Of a stretch of DNA of 64,000 bases, positions 54,300 through 64,000 are shown in pieces. Numbering within the stretch: the stretch's first letter is position 1; each line of letters opens with the position of its first letter. Source of the DNA: Prosopocoilus inquinatus (taxonomy: Eukaryota; Arthropoda; Insecta; Coleoptera; Lucanidae); assembly GCA_036172665.1 (NCBI GenBank), contig CM069870.1, positions 69,192,212-69,256,211 on the forward strand, written 5' to 3'. The translations under genes and the position numbers were made by a program. The notes under the pieces are model-generated. The model was not told the origin of the DNA and made no database searches. It was given only the letters and a program-made list of their open reading frames with translations.

Positions 54300-54935
54300 C
54301 TTTACAACGTTAGTTTCTGACATCGGTATTTACTTGAAAAACAAAACACTGTGAAACAAAAAAAAACTACTTTTACGTTGTTCTCAAACATCGAATTGCT
54401 GTTGGTTGGTTGTTGAAATTGTTGTTTTGTTTTTGTCTTTTAATTATATTTCAGGACTGCGTGTTCATATTGGCTACGGAATTTATTTAAAAACAAAATA
54501 CTATCGATCTTTTCGTGAATAGGTAACGTGACAACTTTTGCTTTTTGTTTAAGTTTTTGGTTTGAAACAACTGAATTAAATTGGGGTTTGTTATACATTT
54601 GATGATATTGATAATAAATATATTTTGTTTTTTTTTGTTTAAATTTTTGAATAGTTTAAACAGCAACAAAAATTATTTTTTAATTTTTGGTTTGAAAAAA
54701 CTAAATTAATTTTGTGTTTTGTTATATGTTTGACGATAAAATAAATAATAAATAATAATAATAAATATATTTTTTTCTGCAACGTGTTCGCATCGATATT
54801 ACTTGTTTGGAAAAACAAAATACTGTCAAAATTATGATTCCGTGATCGCAACGGCATTTGCTTGAAAAACAAAACGCCACCGAAATTATTTGTGTCTAAT
54901 AAAAATATTATAAACAAAACACTGTCAAACAAAAA
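54300..54935 (+). repeat. Array F continuation
   Basis: Further CTTGAAAAACAAAACACTGT-type phrases (54332, 54875, 54910) and an internal duplication of AATTTTTGGTTTGAAA..ACTAAATTAATTTTG text (54550-54730). Confidence 0.65.
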
Positions 54936-54939
54936 AAAA

Positions 54940-55420
54940 CACTAGACTTTTGCATTTGCTTTCAAACGTTGAATTGCTGTTGGCTGTTGAAATTTGCAAT
55001 TTCCATGCAATTGTTTTTTATTTTTTGAAAAATCTTTCCAGGACTGTGTTCATGTTACTGATCAATGAATTTGCTTCAAAATTCGATTGTCAATTGTTTT
55101 CCACAAATAGATTGCCATTTCATTTTTCTAACTTGAAACGTCATTTTTTCTGCAGTATAAATAAAATAAATGAAACTCGATCGATGAAATTTAATAAATC
55201 GAAAGGGATAAAAAAAATAATTGTAGCAAGTCAAAAGAAAAAAAAACGTTTTTTTTTTTAAATTAATTAAGTAGGTAAGTTATTTTCTTTTAGATGTTCT
55301 GCATTTGTCATTTTACAAGACCAAATTGACTCTGAGTTACTTAGCAGTTAATCATCTTTTGTTTGTAAAAAAGAAAAAAAAAAACAGTCTCAAAGGATTA
55401 ATTTGAAGGCTTCCGCTGCC
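54940..55420. other. Non-coding AT-rich sequence
   Basis: No gene or clear repeat boundary. A Phe-rich short ORF at 54950-55261 is not supported. Confidence 0.4.
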
Positions 55421-55435
55421 GTCGTCCACGATTGA

Positions 55436-55588
55436 ATTTGTGGCTTCCGGTTGGAACCGCGTGTCTCGGATTTCTTCTATTGCCGACGTTTCGTTTTTCG
55501 TTGCAGAAGAACTTCCTCAGGGTTTCTGCCGGTCTTGCAAGCAGAGAAATCCGAGACGCGTGGTTCCAACCGGAAGCCAACAATTCAA
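55436..55588. mobile_element. 153-bp palindromic repeat with a degenerate hammerhead-like core
   Basis: Arms GGCTTCCGGTTGGAACCGCG and the complement at 55556-55580 pair well. On the minus strand the centre reads CTGAGGA, A, an imperfect 6-bp helix II, GAAA, CGTC, which fits a hammerhead core, but helix I is only about 2 bp. It is probably a Penelope-related end fragment. Confidence 0.6.
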
Positions 55589-55973
55589 TCAATCGAACGC
55601 AAAGGAGTTGTTACAACACAAAAGACCAAAACTACTTTGACGATTGACTTTTAGATAACAAATGGCGATCGATGTGTTTATCAAACAAGAGAAGGCAGAA
55701 AAGCAATAAATAAATGCAAACTTGTAAAGAAAAAAACGCTCGAAACAAATTGCAATCGTTTCGCTACATAACGACTGATTGATCCACAATCGAATTTCTT
55801 AGCAGAACAAAACATACTTTGACGATTGATTGACTTTAGTTCTATTTCTTGAAATGTGAAACTTCAATTTTGTCTTTCGGGAATTATTAAAAAGAAGAGA
55901 AAAGAGAAGCAACACTAAAATCACAAAAAATTTTGCTGCAAATCGTTTTTGATTGCAGTGAAAACCTCGAGCA

Positions 55974-56022
55974 GCCTCTGTACAGCTGTTTCAGCCCTGT
56001 TTGGGGCTTCATCAGCAGAGAC
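55974..56022 (-). ncRNA. Hammerhead ribozyme motif (family 2, copy 4)
   Basis: Minus strand: GTCTCTG, CTGATGA, AGCCC-CAAACA-GGGCT, GAAA, CAGCTGT, A17, CAGAGGC. Relative to the 37-kb copies, N7, the helix II loop and H17 differ, all at positions where variation is allowed. Confidence 0.8.
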
Positions 56023-56198
56023 GTAGCTCGACATTCCCACTGCACACCAAATCCGCTTCAATTTGTCTATCCTACTGCATTGTCAGGTCAAAAAGCGATA
56101 GTAAGATGTCGCTGTTTTATCTGTTCATCACTATTACATCGCAATTGCGAGTAAATTGGACAAGTCGTTTTTGGTTTGCAGTGGGAATGTCGAGCTAC

Positions 56199-56247
56199 GT
56201 CTCTGCTGATGAAGCCCCAAGCAGGGCTGAAACAGCTGTACAGAGGC
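56199..56247 (+). ncRNA. Hammerhead ribozyme motif (family 2, copy 5)
   Basis: Plus strand: GTCTCTG, CTGATGA, AGCCC-CAAGCA-GGGCT, GAAA, CAGCTGT, A17, CAGAGGC. The C at helix I position 2.5 replaces a U seen at 37 kb, turning a G-U pair into G-C. Confidence 0.8.
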
Positions 56248-56460
56248 TGCTCGAGGTTTTCACTGCAATCAAAAACGATTTGCAACAAATTTTTTTTAAA
56301 ACTTTCATTATGCTTTGACAGCAAGCATGGCCGCCTTGCATGGGGAACTTATTAGGAGCAAATCCCGCTTCAATTTGTCTATCCTACTGCAAAATCAGGT
56401 CAAAAAGCGATAGTAAGATGTCGCTGTTTTATCTGTTCATCACTAAAATCATAAGTACAA

Positions 56461-56551
56461 AGTTTTTTTTTTAATCTCGAACCGGACAGAAATATGAAGG
56501 GAAAACACTCAACGTTTCATCGGACAAGAACAAACTTCAACTAAAATCATA
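56461..56551 (-). mobile_element. Fragment of the Penelope-like flank
   Basis: TTAATCTCGAACCGGACAGA..AACACTCAACGTTTC matches the left flank of the 26.7-kb element, then jumps to ATCGGACAAGAACAAACTTC, which is the outer edge of that flank reversed. Most of the ribozyme is deleted. It lies directly beside the ribozyme element at 55924-56440. Confidence 0.75.
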
Positions 56552-57189
56552 GATAACAAAAATAGTAACGATCTGGAAATTTTCAGTATGTCAAATGGTT
56601 ATAATAACAAAACAATCATTACTATACTCATGACTAGTCTTATAACTCATATTCTTGACTAGTCTTATAATTACTTTGTATTTCGACAAATATAGACAAT
56701 AAAGAACAATAAAGAACATTATTATTATTATTAAAATTAAAAAATCATAAATTGATTGACAAAAAAAAGTAAAGCGATCGTGACAAGATGTTTTGTTTTC
56801 AAGTGAACCTTCCAAACATTAAATTCCAGGAGAATAAATAAAAATAAACTATTGATCAACTGAAACATTCAAAACGAGATGAAATTTTGTTAATCAAGAT
56901 ACGAACATACAGTCCCCGTCACGAAGCAAGCGTAATAATGCGTCACAGCTAGTAATGACGTCAAAATAGGCCAGTGTTGCCACAAGTAATGGTGCCAAAC
57001 AGAACTTTAGAGGAAATGTCAAATAGTAAAAACGGCAAAAGGTTCTTTTAGTTAGTTCCTCAATAATTATTTCTCGGATTGACGACTCAGTTTACAGTTA
57101 AAATAATTACATTGACGTCCAACTGTCAAACAAACGAAACATGGTTAACAAATTACTGAGGTTTATGTGTGAATGTTTATATTTATAAA

Positions 57190-57330
57190 AAAATTTGTTG
57201 CAAATCGTTTTTTTTTTTTTTGGGGGGGGGGGACTTATTAGGTGCAAATCCGCTTCAATTTGTCTATCCTACTACAATGTCAGGTCAAAAAGCGATCGTA
57301 AGATGTCGCTGTTTTATCTATTCTTTATAT
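57190..57330. mobile_element. Fragment of the family 2 ribozyme element
   Basis: TTTGTTGCAAATCG, then a T-run and G-run, then ATTAGGTGCAAATCCGCTTC, TTTGTCTATCCTACTAC and AAGCGATCGTAAGATGTCGC: the two ends of the module with its ribozyme-bearing middle missing. Confidence 0.75.
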
Positions 57331-57488
57331 TTATACTTGACAACATGGCGATGTATTGCCAACTTATTTCTCATTCGCTAACGGCATTTTACACGTTTCT
57401 CTAGTGTTTTAAGATGGTACGAGTTTGCGTCATTGATGACGTATTACTCTTGATTCGAGATTTTGACTGTACTACAAAGAGGATAGTA

Positions 57489-58630
57489 TAGGTGTCCCAA
57501 ATGATTGGTATTTCTTCGCCTCTGTGAAGTTGGCACCTCATTTTTCTAAAAAGTGATTTTTTATAGGAGTTCTGATAGGACCCCAAAGAGTTCTGGAGTT
57601 CTATGTCAAAATTAAAAAGAGTTCTAGCGGATTAAACATAAAAAAAATGACTTTTAAAATTTGGGGTGCTAAGTTCACAAAACGGGATTTGAAAATTGGC
57701 TATAAAATGTTAATTGTTGGAAATTAATTTCATCATTAAGACTTTCTTTAGAACTATTGTGGTGCTATCCAGAACTCTAAAGAGAATCTCGAAATTTTGA
57801 AATTACTATATCCCCCTTATTCTACAAAAGATCAGAACACGAAGAAACATTTTATTTTTGGGTGTAGAGACCTATAAATGCAAAATAATTATTAGTTTAA
57901 GTACCATACTGCTCTTAAAAGAAAAGAATTTCAAACCAATTTTTTTCTTCATAACGCTTTGACACTTCAATTTGAGAAACGAAAAATCGTTGGAATTTTA
58001 TTACTTTTGATTTTAGCGCTTTGGTCGTTAAGGATAATCGTGAGAACTCGTGGGGTGCTACCCAGAACTCCAAGCAGAACGAAAAAAATTTCGAGAAAAA
58101 TTTCCATTTTACACTTTGGCAAAATTCTCGAGTGTTGTCAGAGCGTAAAATGAAAAAAAAAATTAATTTGAGGTTCTTTTCTTTTAAGAGTAGTATGGTA
58201 CTTAAACTAATAATTATTTTGCATTTATGGGTCTCTACATCCAAAAATAAAATGTTTCTTCGTTTTCTGATCTTTTAGATCAGAAGGAGTAAGGGGGTTA
58301 TAGTAATTTCGAGATTCTGGATAGCACCTCAATAGTTCTAAAGAAAGTCTTAATGATGAAATTAATTATTTCCAACAATTATCATTTTATAGCCAATTTT
58401 CAAATCCCGTCTTGTAAACTTAGCACCCCAAATTTTAAAAGTATTTTTTTTATGTTTAATCCGCTAGAACTCTTTTTAATTTTGACATAGAACTCCAGAA
58501 CTCTTTGGGGTGTTATTAGAACTCCTATAAAAAATCACTTTTTAGAAAAATGAGGTGCCAACTTCACAGAGGCTATTTCTTCTGCGATGTCCGTAGGAAT
58601 AACATCAAGAAACGAATATTCGGACACCTG
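57489..58630. mobile_element. Long hairpin TA element H5
   Basis: Ends TAGGTGTCCC / CGGACACCTG with TA on each side. Arms of roughly 450 bp pair over most of their length, e.g. CACTTTTTAGAAAAATGAGG with CCTCATTTTTCTAAAAAGTG and TTAGTTTAAGTACCATACTG with its complement. The central 230 bp (57940-58165) also contains CCAGAACTC-type repeats. No coding frame. Confidence 0.85.
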
Positions 58631-58859
58631 TAGATTATGGTTGGCTGGTCGTTCAACTTCCGTTTTCTATTTTTTTTTTGTAATATTAATTTTGTAGACA
58701 TTGTTATTATGTGCGTTTTTTTTTTAATTAAGTCAGTGCCAGTGGACCTATTCCGAAACGAAATCAGAAGAATGTTGTTACGAGTTTATCAACTCGCCAG
58801 CGTTTATGACGAACGTAGGTTTTGCGCTGTTGCATAACGCCGGTCATAAACTCTCTTCC

Positions 58860-59690
58860 CACTCGTTTCCCTTGCTCGCACAATGGCTAATTATCGCTCG
58901 CTCGGCTCGCAAGCAGTTACTTTGGCATTACCATTTTTAAATATGCAAATTATCATCTTGCACAGACCGAGAACAAAATATCAACGCGCGCTCAGGCGTT
59001 GCATGTAATGAAGATGTTAAGATCACACGTTCTATCTTGATGGTTCAATCAAATCGAACTATGCAGAGTTTCCTTTCAAACTCTAATCTATATTATTAGA
59101 TTAACATAAACTGGAACCTCTGAGTAGTGATAGCTCGATAGTTAGACGATTCGGGTTCGAATCCCGATTGCGGCAGATTTTTTCTGCCCTTATTTATTTC
59201 GTTTTATCATTAAGTGCGATTTGTCGTAAATGGTTTATACGATACAGTACAGTACAATTGTTAAATAATTGTTAATTACTACATTTCTGACAGCTGTTTG
59301 TCAAATCACCGTTTTTTTTTTGTTGGTGTAGCTTATCTTGTTGCGAATCTTGAAAATTCATCCTAGAAGCTTTGAAAAATAATTTTCCCGGCACAAGTGC
59401 AATTTCGGTGTGTGAGAAATCAGTCAGTTGATGTTCGTGATGAGTAATTCCATGATGCTCTTGAGGGTTATATGTTGATATTGCCTGATACTAACATTAA
59501 TAAGTGGCACCGGTTTACTTTTTATTTTTTGGAGGTCACGGACTGGACCTATGAATCATTTACAATGACTGTGTAAATATACAGTTGTTTTGCCTGAATA
59601 TTAGACGACATTTGAAAGTACAAACAGTTGACCAAAACAACAATTTCTGTTAGGCGTTTGTTTCTGTGTAGATAATGACGTTAAATTTTG
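58860..59690. other. Non-coding sequence apart from the tRNA-like fragment
   Basis: No coding exon recognised. The short ORF at 58637-58837 spans the H5 edge and is not called. Confidence 0.4.
59131..59166 (+). ncRNA. tRNA-like box A / box B fragment
   Basis: TAGCTCGATAGTTAGA resembles pol III box A and GGGTTCGAATCCCG is a perfect T-arm/box B, but they are only about 22 bp apart and no anticodon arm fits between. GCAGATTTTTTCTGC follows and could act as a pol III stop. Most likely a deleted tRNA pseudogene or SINE head. Confidence 0.4.
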
Positions 59691-62130
59691 GAAAATCGAC
59701 GGAGGAGTCTTGAAATTCAAGAAAACGTAAACAAAAGACGATCGAACATCCGAAACACAATAATTTTCACGCTCTTGTTCGCTCTTTGACGACCTGTGTT
59801 TGAAAAATCAAAAGATGCTGTTGAAAATCGAGAGAACAAAAGACGATCGACGGAGGAGTCTTGAAATTCAAGAAAACGAAAACAAAAGACGATCGAACAT
59901 CCGAAACACAATTTTCGCGCTCTTGTTCGCTCTTTGACGACCGAAAACGAAAAGCGAACGATTCTTCCAGAACGAAATTTCTGTTCATTTAGTTATTTTT
60001 TTTTGTGAGAAAATGACTAGAATTTTGAAAAATTAAGATATTGTTGAGAAGCAAGAAGACCATAACAAAAGACGTCGATTTGCGCAACAAATTTTTTAGG
60101 CATCTGTTTTTTTGTGAGAAAAGCGACGATCGAATTTTGAAAATCAAATTGTCATGTAAGTTTTTAAAATCAAGAAAACGAAAACAAAATACGATCGAAT
60201 TTTCCGGAGTGACATTTTTACGCTTTTATTTTTTGGAAGTTTGAAAACTCAAGATATTGTTGAAAATTAAGAAAACAAAGGACGATCAAAAGACCGTATT
60301 TATTTATTTTCGGTGAGAAACGTGAGCTTCGGAAAATTAAGTTTTCTTTTTTTAAAAAAAAAAGCACGTCGCCTTTCGGAAAGCCAAGAGCCTGTTGAAA
60401 ATTGAGGAAACGAAAACGAAAGACGATCGATTTTTCCACATCGGAATGACGAGTTCGGCATTTGGAAAATTAGGATGCACCGTCGAAAATAATGAAAAGG
60501 ATCGATTTTTCCAGATCAAAATCGCGAGAGTGTTCCGAGTAATCAAGTCGAAAATAAAATCAAGAGAACGAAGACAAAAGCCGATCGATTTTTCGAGAAT
60601 TGTTGAAAAATAAGAAAACAGAAACAAAAGTCAACTTTTCCATAAGAAAATTTTGCGTTTGTAGGTACATATTTATTTTTTCAGATCGGAATGACGAGTT
60701 CGGATTTTGGAAAATCAAGGCATCATCGAAAAAGAAAAACCAAAAAAAACGACGATCGTTTTTTTCCAGACAAAAATCACGAGTGTTCGAGTTTTGGATA
60801 TAATCAAGGCACTGTCGAAAATAATCAAGAAAACTAAAACAAATGCCGTTCTATTTTTTGTGCGTTTTTATATATCTATTTTTTTTTGTAAGAAAAGTTA
60901 AGATCGAGTTTTGGAAAATCAAGAGACTGCTGAAAACTAATAAAAGGAAAACAAAAGACGATCGATATTTGTGCGTCTATTAATATTTATTTTTTGTAAG
61001 AAAACTGACGATCGAGTTTTGGAAAATCAAAAGACTGCTATAAAAATTAAGAAAACGAAAACAAAGGTCGATTTTTCCAACAAAAAAAAAATCAACAAAT
61101 TTGAAAACGAAAAAAAAGAAAAAAAAAACGATTTTCCGTGAGACAAGTAAAAATCGAATTTTGAAAGAAAATCAAGAGATTAAGAAAACGAAAACAAAAC
61201 AAAAAGTTACTAAAACGAAAACAAAGAAGGTCGATTTTTCTAAGAAAAAAATCGCGTATTTACTTTCTGTGATGAAAAATGAGTTTTGGAAAATTAGAGA
61301 CTGTTAAAAAAAAATTGAAAACTAAAACAAAAGACGGTCGATTGTTCCAAGATAAAAATTGCTTATTGACTTTCTGTGAGAAAAAATGAGTTTCAGAAAA
61401 TAAGAGACTTAAAAGAAATTTGAAAACGAAAACAAATGACGATTTTGTGTAAGAAAAGTAAAGCTCGAGTTTTGGAAAATCAGGAGATTAAGATAAGAAA
61501 ACGAAAGCAAAAGACGGTCGATTTTTTCAGAAAACAAAAATTCTAATTTAGTTTCCGTAAGGAAAAATGACGATCGAGTTTTGGAAAATAAGAGACTGTT
61601 AAAAGGGAATTATGAAAACGGAAACAAAAGACAAGAGATTGTGAAAATGGAAACAAAAGACACAACAAATTATGTAAACGAAAACAAAAGGCAAAAGTTA
61701 TGAAAGCGAAAACAAAAGACAAAAAATTATGAATACGAATACAAAGGAAAAAGAAATTATGAAAACGAAAACAAAAGACGATCATCTGTGCAAGAAAAGT
61801 AAAGATCGAGTTTAGAAAGAAAATCAAAAGATTAAGAAAACGTAAACAAAAGACGGTCGTTTTTTTCAGAAAAAAAAAAAACTATTTTCTGTGAGGAAAA
61901 GTGACGTAATTGGTTAAAATGTCGTTCGCTTCTCGAAGAACCAAGAGACCATGGGCAATTAAGAAAACGAATACAAAAGAACATCGATTTTTCCAGAACA
62001 CAATTTGCGTGCGTTTCCTTTTCGTTAAGTATTAAGTAAGTCCAGTTTTGGAAAATCGAAGGGCCATTGAAAGCAGGAAAACGTCTTAAATCTTGCAAAA
62101 AAAAACACACAAGAGGTTATATTAAAGTTG
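59690..62130 (-). repeat. Array G: AAAACGAAAACAAAAGACGATCGA, inverted orientation
   Basis: The complement of the array A core (ACAAAAGACGATCGA) repeats dozens of times with linkers GAGTTTTGGAAAATCAAGAG and TTTTTCCAGA; spacings are 60-130 bp. A direct duplicate of about 150 bp is at 59693-59770 / 59845-59945. It is the only array with the motif on the minus strand. Confidence 0.85.
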
Positions 62131-62457
62131 AAAAACAAGACGATAGATTTTTGTAAAACAAAACACAGATCACCCACAAACAAAAGGTTATCCATCCATC
62201 CATCATCAATTCTTGAAGAATAAAAATGAAAATTATTCTTTAAGAATTATGTATAATAAAAGAGATACAAAGAGAAAAAGAAAATCGATTTTTTCACTTT
62301 TTTATTAATAACTCAAGAAGAAATGAGAAAAAAATCATTCTCTCAATGGATACGAATTAGGCATTGATTCATGCAATTTTTCTTCCATTTAACTGAATTT
62401 GTATCTGTTACGGTTTAGGAGATCCCTTCAGTGCACACCCAATTTGAAACAGCCGGT

Positions 62458-62517
62458 ATACTGAGAAAACGGACTGTATTAAAATAAAAAATAAACAATC
62501 AGTCCGTTTTCTCAGTA
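62458..62517. repeat. Perfect 18-bp hairpin
   Basis: TACTGAGAAAACGGACTG (62458-62475) and its complement (62500-62517) enclose a 24-nt A-rich loop. It directly follows TTTGAAACAGCCGG, an H4-type terminus. Confidence 0.85.
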
Positions 62518-62529
62518 TGTATTTAATAT

Positions 62530-63640
62530 AGCGAATTCACGGTGTGTTTGTTTTGTGATTTTTATTAATTTAATTTAAAATCTCTGTTTATAAAGTCAGC
62601 ATTGATGAGTTGAACACGCCCTTCTTTTTTGATTTTGTACTGAATATTCTCTTTCCTCTACAAACGATTTTTTTTATTTAACTCCATAATTTCATTGGTA
62701 TTTATTTATTTTGTTATCTTGAATTTAATTCGGCCTTAATTAAAAAGAAAATTTATTGTACGCATTAAAATTGATTCTTTGTGTAATTGAATCGGTGAGA
62801 ATTAAGAGGCCCTAAATCCAGAAAAGAAAATGTCAGTCGCTTATTGTCTTTCTCCATCGACTCATTTTGTTGCAGATGACGTCCTGACCTAATCACACAA
62901 TATAACGCAGTTCTTTTGACAACCAACTGATGGAAAATACTTTCAACTACTGAACTGCACGTTTTTGTTTAAATTTTTCTAAATTGTATTGTAAACTAAA
63001 TTTTACGTTATTTTTTTTTAAATATATTGTTATATTTAAAAAAATTTTGTGCAAATCGTTTTTGATTGTTATATTGTTATATTTAAAAATGTGGGCACTT
63101 TTATTGAGACATTCCCGCAAGTAAAATTTTCATTCTATTTGTAGTCCAAGGAGAGTAAAAAAACCGAAAAGGGAGAAATAGCGAAGCATTTTCGACAATT
63201 TTGAAAATGTAGGTAAGGCGCCTTTCGATCATCCGCAGGAAACATATTGGAAAGTCGATTTCTGGCTTTCCACTCGAAAACCTGAACATTAACAACAAAG
63301 AAAATCGAGTTACAACTTTGTACGGATAATTTAAAAGAATTGGGTACAAAAGAGGATGAAAAGTAAATTTTCAACCCTTGTCCACACGTTTTCACAAAAA
63401 TAATATCTTTCTTTCTTCCTAAACAAAAATAAACATGCTACTGTCAGCTGTTTATTTAATTAAAACACGTATTTTTATTTTAATCTCATTAATAATATTA
63501 GCGTAACCACAATGTTTTAGGATTTCTTCTTCTATACTCAACCCAGAAAGGGTACTTTATAACTTAGAATTAGAATATTGAAGCCTAATTTATTAACGAT
63601 GCAAGGCGATAATTTTTACAAATAGATTTCTATCTTATCA
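62530..63640. other. Non-coding sequence; small ribozyme-repeat fragment
   Basis: AT-rich, no supported gene. AAAAAAATTTTGTGCAAATCGTTTTTGATTG at about 63040-63069 is the edge of the family 2 ribozyme element. A minus ORF at 63101-63395 has no recognised family. Confidence 0.4.
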
Positions 63641-63648
63641 TTTTTAAA

Positions 63649-63786
63649 TTAAAGTAATTGATCAGCTGAGTGTTGCGGTATGGAATATGAGGGCCTGGGT
63701 GCTTTGTACCCGGTGTAATCCTCTTGTGACCAGCCCTGCTTTCCTGGATCAGAAGGTATTAAGTTGATCTCTTGTTTACATTGATG
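63649..63786 (-). CDS. Candidate C-terminal exon of an unidentified gene
   Basis: Minus-strand acceptor after a T-rich tract (CGATCAG|CATCAATG), then 45 residues HQCKQEINLIPSDPGKQGWS, EDYTGYKAPRPSYSIPQHSA, ending DQLL-stop. Amino-acid composition is balanced, unlike the repeat ORFs around it. The upstream exon would lie beyond the window or in 63864-64000. Family not recognised. Confidence 0.4.
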   Translation of the reverse strand, partial: HQCKQEINLIPSDPGKQGWSQEDYTGYKAPRPSYSIPQHSADQLL

Positions 63787-63935
63787 CTGATCGTTTTCAA
63801 GAAAGTAAAATAAGAAGAAAAAAGTCAGAAATGTTGTAAAATAAAGTAGATAAGACAAGAGCTTACGCGGTTTTGCTAAACCTAGTGTGGTACATTTCCC
63901 TTTGCAGATAAATTAAAAAATGTATTTGTGTATAA

Positions 63936-64000
63936 ATGTATTCATCAGAAAACTGCGACCTAAACATCGAGGATGAACAGCGAAGCATCTTCGGCATGTT
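63936..64000 (+). CDS. Candidate partial coding exon at the right edge
   Basis: After CCCTTTGCAG (63898-63907), ATG at 63936 opens MYSSENCDLNIEDEQRSIFG, running off the window. An in-frame TAA directly precedes the ATG, so it would be a true start or a UTR exon. The opposite strand is also open from 64000 to about 63864, ending in a GTAAGC donor, so strand is uncertain. Confidence 0.35.
   Translation, partial: MYSSENCDLNIEDEQRSIFGM

Larger units (their letters stand above)
55924..56440. mobile_element. Gene-less retroelement with two hammerhead ribozymes
   Basis: 517 bp between 11-bp duplications CACTAAAATCA (55913-55923 and 56441-56451). Same family as 37334-38128 but shorter: one minus-oriented and one plus-oriented ribozyme module, with TTTGTCTATCCTACTGCA and AGCGATAGTAAGATGTCGCT repeated at the centre and at the right end. 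No ORF of its own. Confidence 0.88.

Noticed and set aside
62458..62517. Perfect hairpin as a rho-independent terminator
   Set aside because: Nuclear eukaryotic DNA with no gene upstream; better explained as a transposon remnant.

Overview
The window is animal nuclear DNA, almost certainly insect and possibly a beetle. The order is inferred from gene content and repeat style, not proven. It has spliced genes with GT-AG introns and very AT-rich introns packed with transposon debris. The recognisable genes are melted (VEPH1 family), a TruA-type pseudouridine synthase (PUSL1-like), an SR splicing factor of the B52/SRSF4-6 type and a DUSP19-like phosphatase.

Layout: 1-8079 holds repeats only. 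8080-40285 (+) carries twelve coding exons of melted. All intron phases agree, giving 919 residues from the first visible exon to the stop; only the extreme N-terminus lies upstream of the window. The introns hold a decayed Tc1/mariner-type transposon, hAT-like elements, long degenerate tandem arrays built on GATCGTCTTTTGTTT, and, in the 8.1-kb seventh intron, a nest of palindromic TA-flanked elements, two LINEs and a Penelope-like element with hammerhead ribozyme motifs. 40286-45082 has the melted 3' end, more stem-loop repeats and another array. 45083-50377 (-) is a compact block read PUSL1, then B52, then DUSP, in which the last PUSL1 exon sits inside the 5'-UTR intron of B52. 50400-64000 is nearly all repeats, with a candidate first exon on + at 50884 and candidate exons near the right edge.

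The most striking content is ribozyme-bearing retroelement DNA. Two unrelated repeat families carry complete hammerhead cores with self-complementary, loop-less helix III, as reported for Penelope-like elements. In one family they sit in short inverted, gene-less elements with clear 13-bp and 11-bp target duplications. Other notable items are five long hairpin elements with TA target sites (one restores a LINE reading frame when removed in thought), at least fifteen copies of an imperfect stem-loop on both sides of the melted 3' exons, and hAT-like CAGTGTTGCC ends that bracket some of the tandem arrays.

The cellular genes do unrelated jobs: melted is a membrane-associated PH protein of insulin/TOR and Hippo signalling, PUSL1 modifies tRNA, B52 controls splicing, and the DUSP acts on phosphorylated kinases. 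Splice sites were placed by eye from consensus, frame and remembered family sequence; no alignment was run.
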